Source: Caulobacter endophyticus (GTDB taxonomy: Bacteria; Pseudomonadota; Alphaproteobacteria; Caulobacterales; Caulobacteraceae). From it: a stretch of DNA of 64,000 nt. The position numbers and the translations under genes are program-made. The notes below the pieces were generated by a model. It saw only the letters and a list, made by a program, of their open reading frames with translations. It did not search any database and was not told the origin of the DNA. Positions 16,472-24,934 of the stretch are shown here, in pieces; within the stretch, counting starts at the first letter, position 1; every line of letters starts with the position of its first letter. Where the stretch lies: positions 1 to 64,000 of the forward strand of contig NZ_JARQWV010000004.1 of assembly GCF_029543245.1 (NCBI RefSeq), read 5' to 3'.

Positions 16472-16545
16472 TGGAGGCCCGGCCCGGAATCGAACCGGGG
16501 TAAACGGATTTGCAGTCCGGCGCGTAACCACTCCGCCACCGGGCC
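16472..16545 (-). tRNA. tRNA-Cys (GCA)
   Basis: 74 nt on the minus strand. The acceptor GGCCCGG pairs with CCGGGCC, followed by the discriminator U typical of tRNA-Cys and an encoded CCA. Anticodon loop CTGCAAA gives anticodon GCA (complement of 16511-16513). The T-arm is CCCGG TTCGATT CCGGG. Two recombinase-like genes begin about 100 bases beyond its 5' end, not on the 3' side where tRNA-integrated elements usually lie. Confidence 0.96.
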
Positions 16546-16648
16546 ACCGGGTCGACACGCTTGCGTCGGCGAAGAGGGGGTCTGGCTATCAGAGGGGCGC
16601 CGCCCCCGCAATGGCCAACTTCATCTCATCCACACAAACTAGCGATTG

Positions 16649-17584
16649 TCACGGCGTGCTCCAGGCTGGCTCCAACAGCCTGGAAACGAAGGCTGCTTTG
16701 TCTCCGGGCAGGAACCGCCCATAATGTCGAGCTACAGTTGCGGCAGTGTCTTGGATGGCATAGCCGGCTTGCTCGAACGATCCAGTGCGCTTCAGGATAT
16801 GCGTGGCCAGTACGTCGCGCACATTGTGCGGCCCGTGAGGCAATATCCCCGCTACCGCCCCTCTACCTGTGTAGGGATTGAAAACGCCGTATCGCTGAAT
16901 TGCTTCTCTCCACGCCATGTAGAACGTTGCACTATCATAGCTCGCATCCTTGGTTGTTGACCTTTTGACCGTTTTCACAAAAAACGTGCCTGGATCACTG
17001 GCGATCGAAAGAAGTAACGCCCGGTGCCGGGATAGGTAGACTTCTATTTGCGCGTAGAGGCCGCCAACGTCGGGCAACCGCAGAATGTACGGCTGATCCG
17101 CAAAATAGGATGATCGCGCATTCTTGAATGCCACGGCAGGAATCCGGATCGTCCAGCCGTTTTTGTCTCCATCCCAATTCAATTCACCGCACCGCAATGC
17201 CTCAAGCTGATTCATTGGAGTTGGCCTGTCACCTCGATTGCTTGCCCGTAGCTCTCGAAGATTTCTCTGCCTCAAACCAGTGTGCAGCCCAAGCATGAGC
17301 ATCAGGTACGAACGTGTCGCCTCTGCCGCCGCAATCGGGTATCGGCGGCGATCGGGTAAAGCACGGAGTATTTCGGCGGGGATGCGCGCGTAGACCTGAG
17401 CAGGGTTGTCGGCCTCCAGGATAGGGAGGATCGCTTCAAACGGATCTCGATGGACCTTGGCGACCCGCTTGACGTCTTTCGCCCAGGCAGAAAACTTTGC
17501 GCAGGCTTCATCGCAGTATGCGTCCCAGTCAGCCTGTGCGCGATTGACGTCTTCAGGCGTAATGACATTTGGAACTTCCGGCAT
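16649..17584 (-). CDS. Tyrosine-recombinase-like protein, copy 1
   Basis: About 311 residues from ATG 17584 (MPEVPNVITPEDVNRAQADW). The catalytic half has the integrase pattern: first Arg in TGLRQRNLRELR, H-x-x-R in LPHGPHNVRDVLATH, then GYAIQDTAATV and the presumed nucleophile Tyr in ARHYGRFLP. The N-terminal ~100 residues are shorter than a full core-binding domain would suggest, so the gene may be truncated. It faces a close paralogue on the other strand, with only 12 bases between the two starts used here. In-frame extension to 17704 is possible but would run antisense into the partner. Substrate site unknown. Confidence 0.75.
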   Translation of the reverse strand: MPEVPNVITPEDVNRAQADWDAYCDEACAKFSAWAKDVKRVAKVHRDPFEAILPILEADNPAQVYARIPAEILRALPDRRRYPIAAAEATRSYLMLMLGLHTGLRQRNLRELRASNRGDRPTPMNQLEALRCGELNWDGDKNGWTIRIPAVAFKNARSSYFADQPYILRLPDVGGLYAQIEVYLSRHRALLLSIASDPGTFFVKTVKRSTTKDASYDSATFYMAWREAIQRYGVFNPYTGRGAVAGILPHGPHNVRDVLATHILKRTGSFEQAGYAIQDTAATVARHYGRFLPGDKAAFVSRLLEPAWSTP

Positions 17585-17596
17585 GCGGCCAGCGAG

Positions 17597-18538
17597 ATGC
17601 GGCGACTGGCCACTAGTCTCCGGATCGCACCCGGCCTCATTTCGCATGATGACTTGCTCAGGTCGAGGAGTAGATGGGACGAGCTTTGCGACGAAACTCA
17701 CCACTACACGAAACTATGGTCTCGCGATGTACAGCGTATCGCTAAGGTGCATAGGGATGGCTTTGCCGCGATTGATACAGTTTTAGATGCCGACCGTCCC
17801 GCTGAGGCTTACAACAATATAGCGAAAGAAGTTTTCGGCAGATTGCCCCCGAGCGGAGCGCCCAGGTATGAGGCCATACGATCATTCTTGATGATTTCGA
17901 TAGGATTACGCACAGGGTTTCGTCAAAAGAATTTGCGCGAATTGCGGATTTTTGAACAAGGCAACAGCGAGATTCCACTCGAACAACTCATCGAGTTGAG
18001 ATGCGGGCAAATAAGCTTTTGCAAAGAGAGCAAACTATGGCGAGTGTTCGTCCCACATCATGCCTTCAAAAATAGCTCTTCCGGATACTTCAAGGGGAGG
18101 CACTATCGACTCGATTTGTCCGACTCCGGCGAACTTTACCCGCTTCTAGAGGAGTATGTGACCTACGGACGCCCCGCTCTTCTGGCTGGACGCACAGATG
18201 AAAATTTCCTCTTCACGAAAAATATGCGGTCTAAACGCGTGAATAGCTCCGGATATAGCGAAACCGGATTCTATGAAGCGTGGCGCCAAATAATCCAGCG
18301 ATATGGCATCTATAATCCATACACGAAACGCGGAGCAATACGCGGGCTTTTACCTCATGGACCACACGCAGTTAGGCATATACTCGCAACACATGTGATT
18401 AAAACAACCGGCTCTTTCGAAATGGCGGGCTATGCCATTCAGGATACAGCAGAAATGGTTGAGCGGCACTATGCGCGCTTCCTGCCACAAGATAAAGCAG
18501 GGATAGCAGCAGCAGTTTTACGTGACTGCTGGACTTGA
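17597..18538 (+). CDS. Tyrosine-recombinase-like protein, copy 2
   Basis: About 313 residues from ATG 17597, colinear with copy 1 over nearly its whole length: R-W-D-E-L-C-D-E, AKVHRDGF, TGFRQKNLRELR with the first Arg, IQRYGIYNPYTKRGA, LPHGPHAVRHILATH with H-x-x-R, GYAIQDTAEMV and ERHYARFLPQDKA with the Tyr. Homology begins right after the start, so both copies seem cut at the same point. By eye the gene is clearly richer in A and T than its surroundings, a sign of transfer. Longer starts exist in frame (17450) but encode the antisense of copy 1. No promoter can fit between the two genes if these starts are right. Confidence 0.75.
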   Translation: MRRLATSLRIAPGLISHDDLLRSRSRWDELCDETHHYTKLWSRDVQRIAKVHRDGFAAIDTVLDADRPAEAYNNIAKEVFGRLPPSGAPRYEAIRSFLMISIGLRTGFRQKNLRELRIFEQGNSEIPLEQLIELRCGQISFCKESKLWRVFVPHHAFKNSSSGYFKGRHYRLDLSDSGELYPLLEEYVTYGRPALLAGRTDENFLFTKNMRSKRVNSSGYSETGFYEAWRQIIQRYGIYNPYTKRGAIRGLLPHGPHAVRHILATHVIKTTGSFEMAGYAIQDTAEMVERHYARFLPQDKAGIAAAVLRDCWT

Positions 18539-19405
18539 TCCAAAGCTACAATCTTCTGTCACAACGACTAGTGCAGAAAGCCCGCCTGAGAATTAAATTC
18601 AGGAAATACAACTGAAGTGTCGCCATTCGCTTGGCGGCCGGCGTCGAGCGCTTCACGAACGCCCTGGTCGAGAGCGTCGAGGCCATTGCGCAGATCGCCG
18701 CCCACACCCGCACAAGCGCCCGTCGACTTCGTCGACGAAGCCCAAGCGATTACATGCAAAATACGCACAACAAAGATTATCGGAAATAATATGCTGGCCA
18801 ATCTGGAGCGCCGAGGGTCTGAGCTTTCCGAATTGGCTGCAATCGCAACGCCACGTCGGATTCCGCATCCATATTGGCTGCAACTGTCCAAGATGGTTGC
18901 ACGGGGTCATCATGCGTTTCGGGCCAAACTGACCCAGGCTGCAGCTGACATGCGCGATTGCATCGCCGGCGGCCATTGCAGAGCCTGAACAGCCAGGAGA
19001 TCAGCTTCGTGGTCAACGGCGACGCTCAGCAGGATCGCAACGCTGGCATCGCGCTGAGCCTCGAACGCTCTCACTTACCGGGCTCAAAGAGTGACTAGCG
19101 CCACGGGCAGACGTTGATCGCCGGCCCGAAAGCAGATTTCCGGCGAGTCGCACAGAAGCCAGGCCTCTTCGCGGCGCCGGGATTATTCGAAGACCGGGAT
19201 GTGCGAACCCTGGCCATGGCCCCCACCCCCACAGCGCCGGCACACCCTATCGGATGCGCCGTCAACAGGCCGCAGACGACGGCAAGCTGCGGGAACCGAA
19301 GACTTCAAATACGTCGTTGATGCGAGGTTGATCTCCAGAAGAGACGTGGAATATCAGCTCGACGCCAAAATGGGCGCACGCCCTCTGGTGGCCGCTCGCT
19401 GTCCA
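18539..19405. other. Decayed region after the recombinase pair
   Basis: About 870 bases without a convincing intact gene. A plus-strand stretch near 18630-18720 reads RLAAGVERFTNALVESVEAI and looks like a real protein fragment; another near 18985-19070 reads NSQEISFVVNGDAQ. Frames are broken between them. It probably holds remnants of the element that brought the recombinases. Confidence 0.4.
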
Positions 19406-19807
19406 TCAATCGACTTGGTCCTCACTGAGCGCTCGCGCCAGAGTGATAACGCTGCGCCTTTGCCGGGCTGACAATCGCGGGAACGCTCTGGCGAGCTCAA
19501 GACCTTCGCGCGTCGCCATGAACCTGTCGACCGTCTGCGCGATGCCGTCCTGCCTTGCGTTTTCAGGCCGCGGCTCGTCAAGCCCTTCGAAGAACCAGTC
19601 TGGGCGGACGCCGAGCGCAACCGCGATTCCCCGCAGCTTGGAGGCGCTGACGCGATTGGCTCCGCGCTCGTATTTCTGCAGCTGTTGAAAGGTGAGCCCC
19701 AGACGCTCGCCCAGTTCACCCTGGCTCATGCCGATCAATTTGCGGCGCATGCGGATCTTGGCCCCCACGTGCAGGTCGACGGGGTGTGGGGCTTGGTCTT
19801 CGGACAA
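19406..19807 (-). CDS. XRE/Cro-type HTH regulator
   Basis: 133 residues. A helix-turn-helix of the Cro/C1 type covers about 14-68: VGAKIRMRRKLIGMSQGELG, then TFQQLQKYERGANRVSASKL and the end of the domain at ALGVRPDWFF. The C-terminal part is helical (LARAFPRLSARQRRSVITLA). The P-H-P-V-D-L-H-V-G lead-in is typical of a Caulobacter-type set of such repressor-like proteins. The start is a TTG with AGGAG nine bases upstream, since no ATG would keep that N-terminus. Targets are unknown; it stands next to the decayed mobile region and may be a leftover or a host regulator. Confidence 0.85.
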   Translation of the reverse strand: MSEDQAPHPVDLHVGAKIRMRRKLIGMSQGELGERLGLTFQQLQKYERGANRVSASKLRGIAVALGVRPDWFFEGLDEPRPENARQDGIAQTVDRFMATREGLELARAFPRLSARQRRSVITLARALSEDQVD

Positions 19808-20068
19808 GGTGCAAAGCTCCTGGGGCAGGCCGCCCTTGGAAAGACGCAGCGATAGTGAAGTTCCGCCACTTGAGAAAGAACATTATTCTCCAAGGGAAGC
19901 ACGCTGACGGCCTCGCCCACGATCAAGGCGCTTCTGCTCCATGTCGCAAAATCGCGACGCAAGGCGCCGCTGACCATCGCCGGGATTGAGGCTTCTTTCG
20001 CCGCCTCGGCTCTGCCGGTTGTGGAGGCGATGACCGCCAGCGGCGGCGCGTCAGACCGCGGTGCGCGC

Positions 20069-20455
20069 CTAGGACCGAGCGTCCTTCCCAAGAAGCCTTT
20101 CGACGCTCGCCGTCAGCAGCTCGCTCGGAACAGGCTTGATCAGGGCCTCGTCCGCGCCGAGACCCAGCGCCATGTCTAGAACGCCGCCAGGGCTGAGCCG
20201 CCTTGCTCCGGCGCTCATGGCGATTATCCGCGTGGTCGGCCACCGCTGCCGGGCCTCGATGATCGTCTCGACCCCTTCGCGAACGGGCATCAGCAGATCG
20301 ATAAGGACCAAATCGAAGCTTCGGATTTCGAGCTTTTCGATGGCCTTGCCGCCATGCTCGGCTTCCTCGACCTCATGACCCGCCTCACTCAGGGCATGGC
20401 CGTAGACCTGACGCGAGAGCTCGTCGTCATCGACAATCAGAACACGCCCCAACAC
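20069..20455 (-). CDS. Single-domain response regulator
   Basis: 128 residues from GTG 20455, which has AGGAGGGG five bases upstream. A stand-alone receiver domain: VLIVDDDELSRQVYGHALSE with the acidic pocket, phospho-acceptor Asp in FDLVLIDLLMP, Ser in IIAMSAG and the Lys in DEALIKPVPSE. No output domain, so it acts by protein contact, like CheY or DivK types. The longer frame back to 20713 is rejected as the extra N-terminus is low-complexity and has no ribosome-binding site. No kinase is adjacent. Confidence 0.85.
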   Translation of the reverse strand: MLGRVLIVDDDELSRQVYGHALSEAGHEVEEAEHGGKAIEKLEIRSFDLVLIDLLMPVREGVETIIEARQRWPTTRIIAMSAGARRLSPGGVLDMALGLGADEALIKPVPSELLTASVERLLGKDARS

Positions 20456-20795
20456 CGCCTCCCCTCCTGATGACGCTTGGGGCGCACTGGCGCGCGCCCA
20501 CAGGTTGCTCAACGGCGCAAGCCGCCCTGTGGTTTCGTGTGTCAGCACGGGAAATCCAACCCGAGTTTGTCGGGATGCGGCTGGGCGCCACGCTCGCCGA
20601 TGGGCAGGGCATGGCTTCGCCCCTGTGCGCAGACCTTGGTTCAATCCGTCCGCTCGCCGCGCTGAAAGCGACGGCCACGCGCCGGCCGACATTCGCTGAT
20701 CCGCCCCCGTCAATCACCATGGCCGCGCGGCCGGCGCTGATGGCGGTGATCCAGCATCCGCCCGCCGCCGTATCCAGCGCGACAGAGGAGGCGAC
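20456..20795. other. Intergenic region
   Basis: About 340 bases between the divergent response regulator and lipoprotein genes. No gene or clear promoter motif recognised. Confidence 0.4.
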
Positions 20796-21611
20796 ATGTT
20801 CGACAAGGTCATCCGCATGGCCGCCGTGACAGGCCTGGCCGCCGCCTGCGCGGCGTGCGCCGGCGGCGGCGTCTCGCAGTCCGGTTTCCTCGCCAGCTAC
20901 GAGGGCCTGGGCAAGCGGCCCGGAAGCCTTCGCGCCATGGTGTACGAGCGCCGCGACGAGGCGATGGCTGGAACCATAGAGCGGCTGTGGATCGCGCCGG
21001 CCACGAGCCACGCCGGCCAGACCTGGTCGGTCGACGAAGACGATCGCCAGGCCGTACTGACCGAGGTCGACCGCCAGGTCTGTTACGAACTCAGCAAGCG
21101 CTTCACCCTGATCGACGCGCCATCCCCCGAGGCCGGTACCGTCAGGGTCGGGGTGACCCGCATAGACCGCACCAACCAGGCCGGATCAGCCGCATCGGCC
21201 GCGGCCAACTTCTTCATTCCGGGTCCCGTGTCGGTGCGGGTCCCTGGCGGCGTGGGCGGGCTTTGGGCCGAAGCCGAACTCCTGACGCCCAGCGGCGCCC
21301 AGGCGGCCGCCCTGGTGTGGAGCCGCCAGGCCATGGTGCTGGGCGCCGACAAGCCTTCGCTGTCGCCGATCGGGGACGCCCATCAGTTGGCCGAACCGTT
21401 CGGCGACGCCGTGGCGAGCGCCCTGGCGCCGCGCGAGCGCAAGCCCCGTCCCGTGGCGACACCCGACCCGTGCGCGCGCTTTGGCCCGCGACTGCGTCCT
21501 GAGGGGCTGATCGTGCGCATGGCCACGGGGCTCTATCAGCCGGCGCTGAGCGGGAGCAAACCTCAGGCGCGCGATCCTCAGGAAGACCAAGAGAAGCCCC
21601 CGCCCAAATGA
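20796..21611 (+). CDS. DUF3313-type lipoprotein
   Basis: 271 residues. A lipoprotein signal (MFDKVIRMAAVTGLAAAC) ends at a Cys near residue 18. The mature part begins SGFLASYEGL, the usual opening of the DUF3313 family, followed by a beta-rich domain (WIAPATSHAG, VDRQVCYELSKRFTLID, TVRVGVTRIDRTN). The last ~60 residues are Pro/Lys-rich and probably disordered. It should be anchored in the outer or inner membrane facing the periplasm; the family function is unknown to me. GAGGAGG lies upstream of the ATG. It converges on the anti-sigma gene with a long hairpin between. Confidence 0.8.
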   Translation: MFDKVIRMAAVTGLAAACAACAGGGVSQSGFLASYEGLGKRPGSLRAMVYERRDEAMAGTIERLWIAPATSHAGQTWSVDEDDRQAVLTEVDRQVCYELSKRFTLIDAPSPEAGTVRVGVTRIDRTNQAGSAASAAANFFIPGPVSVRVPGGVGGLWAEAELLTPSGAQAAALVWSRQAMVLGADKPSLSPIGDAHQLAEPFGDAVASALAPRERKPRPVATPDPCARFGPRLRPEGLIVRMATGLYQPALSGSKPQARDPQEDQEKPPPK

Positions 21612-21616
21612 CGACG

Positions 21617-21645
21617 GCCGGCCTCGATCGACAGCCGAGGCCGGC
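21617..21645. terminator. Bidirectional hairpin between convergent genes
   Basis: Perfect 10-bp stem GCCGGCCTCG / CGAGGCCGGC (21617-21626 and 21636-21645) between the lipoprotein and anti-sigma stop codons. No T-tract. Confidence 0.55.
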
Positions 21646-21657
21646 GTCACCCGACGC

Positions 21658-22293
21658 CTAAAGACGAACGAAAGGCGCCAGGAGCTTGCCCAGTCGGCCG
21701 GGCAGCAGGATCTGACCGTCGAGAGCGGCGACGCAAAGGCACGGCTCCTTGGAGACCACCTTGGGCTGGTGCGTCACGCTGGGATCGGCCTCTTCGAAAT
21801 CCCCCCGCGAGAACACCCCGTCCTCGGTGGCGTAGGCGCCGTCGATCACGCAGGTCAGCTCGACGCCCCCGTGAGTGTGGCGGGGCGCCGATTGCCCCGA
21901 GGCGATCCTCAGCAGGATGACGCGGCAATCGCCTTGCCGGGTTCCGAGCACGTCGCGAACGTGCACGCCCGGCCCCAGCCAGCGCCAGGGTCCGAGCGCG
22001 AACTGGTCGAGCGGCGCAGGCAGGACAGGATCGGCCGAGGCCGGCCTGGGTTCGACCTCCAGCTCGACGGCGTCGAGCCGCGCCATGATCTCCTGCCGGG
22101 CCTGCGGGCTCAGCGTTTCGGGCGCCTGGTCGTCGAGCAGCACGCCGCCCACGGCCGCGCCGAGCTCGGCCCAGGGGCGCGTGGCCGGCCGCAGGCTGAG
22201 GTGTGCGGCCACGACGACGGCTTCGGGAAAGCTCAAGGTCCCCGCGGCGAAGGCCAGCAGCCGTTCTTCGCTGGGCTGTCGGCGAAGGCTCAT
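21658..22293 (-). CDS. chrR: ChrR-like anti-sigma factor lacking most zinc ligands of the N-terminal domain
   Basis: 211 residues. The C-terminal cupin keeps the metal site of ChrR: H-x-H-x3-E in RHTHGGVELT and the later His in SVTHQP, plus the CLC pair. The N-terminal anti-sigma domain (about 1-85) is still recognisable (LLAFAAGTL, VVAAHLSL), but where ChrR has Cys-x-x-Cys after this His the sequence is R-P-A-T, and the early His is Gln. So three of four zinc ligands are missing. It overlaps the sigma gene by ATGA and is translated with it. In relatives ChrR holds the sigma factor until singlet oxygen or organic peroxide; here the release chemistry is probably different. Confidence 0.85.
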   Translation of the reverse strand: MSLRRQPSEERLLAFAAGTLSFPEAVVVAAHLSLRPATRPWAELGAAVGGVLLDDQAPETLSPQARQEIMARLDAVELEVEPRPASADPVLPAPLDQFALGPWRWLGPGVHVRDVLGTRQGDCRVILLRIASGQSAPRHTHGGVELTCVIDGAYATEDGVFSRGDFEEADPSVTHQPKVVSKEPCLCVAALDGQILLPGRLGKLLAPFVRL

Positions 22294-22898
22294 GATGCGT
22301 CCCCCCTGTCCCTTTCGATGCAGGCCCGCAGCTTCATCATGCCAAACCGGATACGCGCCTTGACCGTCCCGAGCGGTACGCCCAGCGTCCTGGATATTTC
22401 CGCATGGGTCTGTTCCTGAAAAAAGGCCATTTCGATGGCCGCGGCCTGGTCAGCGTTGAGGCTGAGCATGGCCGCCCTCACCCGCTGGGCGTCCTGCGCC
22501 CCGCTGAGGATGGCGTCAGGCTGGGCGGGCTCTTCGGCCTCGAGATGAAAATCCAGCTCGTGAAGCGTCACCGAGCCACGCCGGAAATGGTCGATCCGCA
22601 GGTTGCGGGCGATGGTGAAAATCCAGGCCGCCGCCGAAGCGCGCGCCGGATCGAAGAGGTGCGCCTTGCGCCAGACGGTGAGGAGGGTTTCCTGGGCCAG
22701 TTCCTCGGCGGCCGAGGCGCTGGCGCCGCCGCGCATCAGGAGCGCCTTGATCCGCGGCGCATAGTGGTCGAACAGGCCTGCGAAGGCTTGCCGGTCGCGG
22801 CTTTCGCCGACCCTTACGACGAGCTCGTCGAGCGCGCGTGACGGGCTCACGGCGTGACGGCTTGCAGGGTGTGCGGATAGGGCCCGAGTCGCATGCAT
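22290..22898 (-). CDS. ECF sigma factor (ECF11/RpoE type, ChrR partner)
   Basis: About 202 residues. Region 2 is seen in FAGLFDHYAPRIKALLMR, EELAQETLLTVWRKA and ASAAAWIFTIARNLRIDHFRR; region 4 in LNADQAAAIEMAFFQEQTHAEISRTLGVPLGTVKARIRFGM (read in two parts). Such factors direct RNA polymerase to genes against singlet oxygen and membrane damage, and cfa, a usual member of the regulon, is divergent next door. A matching promoter (22903-22932) is so close that the message would start at or beside the ATG at 22898, giving a leaderless start; a GTG at 22850 is an alternative. Confidence 0.92.
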   Translation of the reverse strand: MHATRALSAHPASRHAVSPSRALDELVVRVGESRDRQAFAGLFDHYAPRIKALLMRGGASASAAEELAQETLLTVWRKAHLFDPARASAAAWIFTIARNLRIDHFRRGSVTLHELDFHLEAEEPAQPDAILSGAQDAQRVRAAMLSLNADQAAAIEMAFFQEQTHAEISRTLGVPLGTVKARIRFGMMKLRACIERDRGDAS

Positions 22899-22902
22899 GG
22901 CG

Positions 22903-22932
22903 ATGATACGGCAGAGCCTCGCGGCTGGATCA
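22903..22932 (-). promoter_or_regulatory. ECF11-type autoregulatory promoter
   Basis: Minus strand TGATCC (22932-22927), 18-nt spacer, TATCAT (22908-22903). The -35 and spacing match the RpoE/ChrR promoter of alphaproteobacteria (TGATCC, 18 nt, TAAGA-like). Transcription would begin about 22895-22898, at the start codon of the sigma gene itself. Confidence 0.6.
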
Positions 22933-23040
22933 CCGGAAGCAAAAAATACCCCGCGCGCCCATCCGATTGCTGAGCTCGGCCGTAAGGCCTCGTGACATGC
23001 ACGCCCCTGCGGGGCGCCCCTTGCAACGAGACCGCCTCAG

Positions 23041-24270
23041 ATGAGCGACACGTCCCCGGATTTCCCCATCGCCGGCCGCCCGCGCGGCTCGACCCTTTTT
23101 GATTTCGTGGTGCGGCTGCTCTCGGCCGGTTGGACTTGGGGAGAGCTGACGATCGTCACGCCCGGCGGCGAGCGCCGTCACCTGGCCGGCGCGGTTCCAG
23201 GGCGGGCTGCGACGATCGTCGTGCGCGACGCCCGCTTCGCAGCGCGGGTCCTGGCCAATGGCGACATAGGTTTCGCCGAGGGCTTCATGGCCGGGGAATG
23301 GGAAAGCCCCGACCTGGCGGCCCTGCTGACGACCCTGGCCAACAACTACGACCACATCCGGCGATTGTTCGACGGCGGACTGCCGATGCGCGTCGCCAAC
23401 TGGGCGTTTCACCGGCTGCGGGCCAACACCCGGGCCGGATCGCGCCGCAACGTCCACGCCCACTACGATCTGGGGAACGCCTTCTACGAAGCCTGGCTTG
23501 ACGAGACCATGACCTATTCCTCCGCCAGGTTCGAACACCCGGGCCAATCGCTGGAGGCGGCCCAGATCGCCAAGTACGAACAGCTCGCCGCCCTGATGGA
23601 CCTCAAGCCCGGGCACAGCATGGTGGAGATCGGCTGCGGCTGGGGCGGGTTCGCCCAGTTCGCCGCCGCCAGGATCGGCGCTAGGGTCACCGCGGTGACC
23701 ATCTCGCGCGAACAGCATGACTTCGCGCGCCGTCGGATCTTCGAGGCCGGTCTGGCCGAGCGGGTCGAAATCCGCCTGATCGACTACCGCGACCTCGAAG
23801 GCCAGTTCGACCGCCTGGCGTCGATCGAGATGCTGGAGGCGGTGGGGCGCGACTACTGGGGCGTCTACTTCGACAAGGTACGCTCGCTGCTAAAGCCCGG
23901 CGGCCGGGCCGCGCTCCAGGCCATCACCATCCAGGATGCGCTTTTCGACGACTACGACGCCCGCACCGACTTCATCCAGCGCTACGTGTTCCCGGGCGGG
24001 GCCCTGCCTTCGGAGAACCGACTGGCGCCGCTGATCGCCGCCCGGGGCCTGCGCTGGCGCCGGACCGAGCGGTTTGGCCAGGACTACGCCAAGACCCTGG
24101 CGCTGTGGGCCCAGCGCTTCGAGAAGGCCTATCCGCTCATCGCCCAGGGGTCCCAGACCTTCGACAGCCGCTTTCGCAGGCTGTGGACCTTCTACCTCGC
24201 CTACTGCGAGGCGGGCTTTCGCACCGGCCGCACCGACGTCATCCAGATGGCGATCGACAGGCAAGGCTGA
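23041..24270 (+). CDS. cfa: Cyclopropane-fatty-acyl-phospholipid synthase
   Basis: 409 residues. Uses SAM to add a methylene bridge to unsaturated acyl chains of membrane lipids. Motifs: HAHYDLGNAFYEAWLDETMTYSSA, the SAM loop VEIGCGWGGFAQFAA, then ITISREQHDFA (as VTISREQ), MLEAVGRDYWGVYF, and FIQRYVFPGGALPS. A small N-terminal lipid-binding domain precedes the catalytic one. It is divergent from the ECF sigma/anti-sigma pair; in related bacteria cfa belongs to that regulon, which fits. A GCCCC-TGC-GGGGC hairpin lies in the leader just before the start. I could not find a clean ECF11 promoter on this strand. Confidence 0.93.
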   Translation: MSDTSPDFPIAGRPRGSTLFDFVVRLLSAGWTWGELTIVTPGGERRHLAGAVPGRAATIVVRDARFAARVLANGDIGFAEGFMAGEWESPDLAALLTTLANNYDHIRRLFDGGLPMRVANWAFHRLRANTRAGSRRNVHAHYDLGNAFYEAWLDETMTYSSARFEHPGQSLEAAQIAKYEQLAALMDLKPGHSMVEIGCGWGGFAQFAAARIGARVTAVTISREQHDFARRRIFEAGLAERVEIRLIDYRDLEGQFDRLASIEMLEAVGRDYWGVYFDKVRSLLKPGGRAALQAITIQDALFDDYDARTDFIQRYVFPGGALPSENRLAPLIAARGLRWRRTERFGQDYAKTLALWAQRFEKAYPLIAQGSQTFDSRFRRLWTFYLAYCEAGFRTGRTDVIQMAIDRQG

Positions 24271-24383
24271 CCGCCCCGCCGCCTCTAGAATCTCGCCGTC
24301 CGCCAAAGGCTCGGGTCCGATAATCGACACCGGCGCCGCTGCCAGCGAGGACCGGCGCCGGCCATCCGCTGTGGGCTGCTGGA

Positions 24384-24417
24384 TCGAGCGTCGCCGCTTC
24401 GCGCGAGCGACGCTCGA
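24384..24417. terminator. Hairpin between convergent genes
   Basis: Perfect 11-bp stem TCGAGCGTCGC / GCGACGCTCGA with a 12-base loop, between cfa and the flavin-binding protein gene. No T-run. Confidence 0.55.
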
Positions 24418-24427
24418 CAGAGCGGCA

Positions 24428-24934
24428 TCAGAGATCGACCTTGGCGTTGTCGCCCATCTGCGGCGCGGCGCCCGTCACGACGGCGGCCGCCATCTTCACC
24501 AGCGCCACCGCCTTGCCAGGACTGTCCCACAACTCGCCACGCTCGGGGGTGAGGGTCAGCAGCCGGATCGTCGGATCATCGGCGTCCTCCCACCAGGCCT
24601 CGTCGGCCTTAGTCCAGAGCTCGGCGATCTTGGCCCGGTCGTTGGACAGCCGGCCCTGGCCCGAGACCAGCACGTATTTGTAGGCGCCGTTGTCGGCCCA
24701 GGCGCACGACACCACCGGAAATCGCTCGAGCTGGGCGTTCTTCTCGCCGCTCTCATCGACCAGAAAATAGATCGCGTGCTCACCTCGCCGCACCCGGGCC
24801 GAAAGCGGCCGGCTTTGCTGCGCGCCGCCGTCCCAGGTGGTGAACATGCAGATGTCGATCTTCTCGGCCAGCTCCCAGATGCGATCGCGCACCTCTTCAG
24901 GGGGCTTGGGATTGTCGTCTTGCCGCTCTTTCAC
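24428..24934 (-). CDS. Pyridoxamine 5'-phosphate oxidase-like (general stress protein 26) FMN-binding protein
   Basis: 168 residues of the split-barrel flavin family: EKIDICMFTTWDGGAQQSRP and LSARVRRGEHAIYFLVDESG form the barrel start, then VVSCAWADNGAYKYVLVSGQGRL (read in parts) and ELWTKADEAWWEDADDP, the pattern of general stress protein 26. Such proteins bind FMN, F420 or heme and are usually stress induced. GGAGGCGCCC precedes the ATG. A weak EcfG-like site (GCAAC, 16 nt, CGTT at 24986-24962) lies 28 bases upstream, with one mismatch. Exact reaction unknown. Confidence 0.85.
   Translation of the reverse strand: MKERQDDNPKPPEEVRDRIWELAEKIDICMFTTWDGGAQQSRPLSARVRRGEHAIYFLVDESGEKNAQLERFPVVSCAWADNGAYKYVLVSGQGRLSNDRAKIAELWTKADEAWWEDADDPTIRLLTLTPERGELWDSPGKAVALVKMAAAVVTGAAPQMGDNAKVDL

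Noticed and set aside
19287..19318. GGAAC with CGTT at an 18-nt spacer
   Set aside because: The spacer is longer than the 16-17 nt EcfG range and no gene starts downstream.
16472..19400. Classical tRNA-3'-end integrative island
   Set aside because: The recombinase genes lie on the 5' side of the tRNA, and I saw no repeat of the tRNA 3' end further along.
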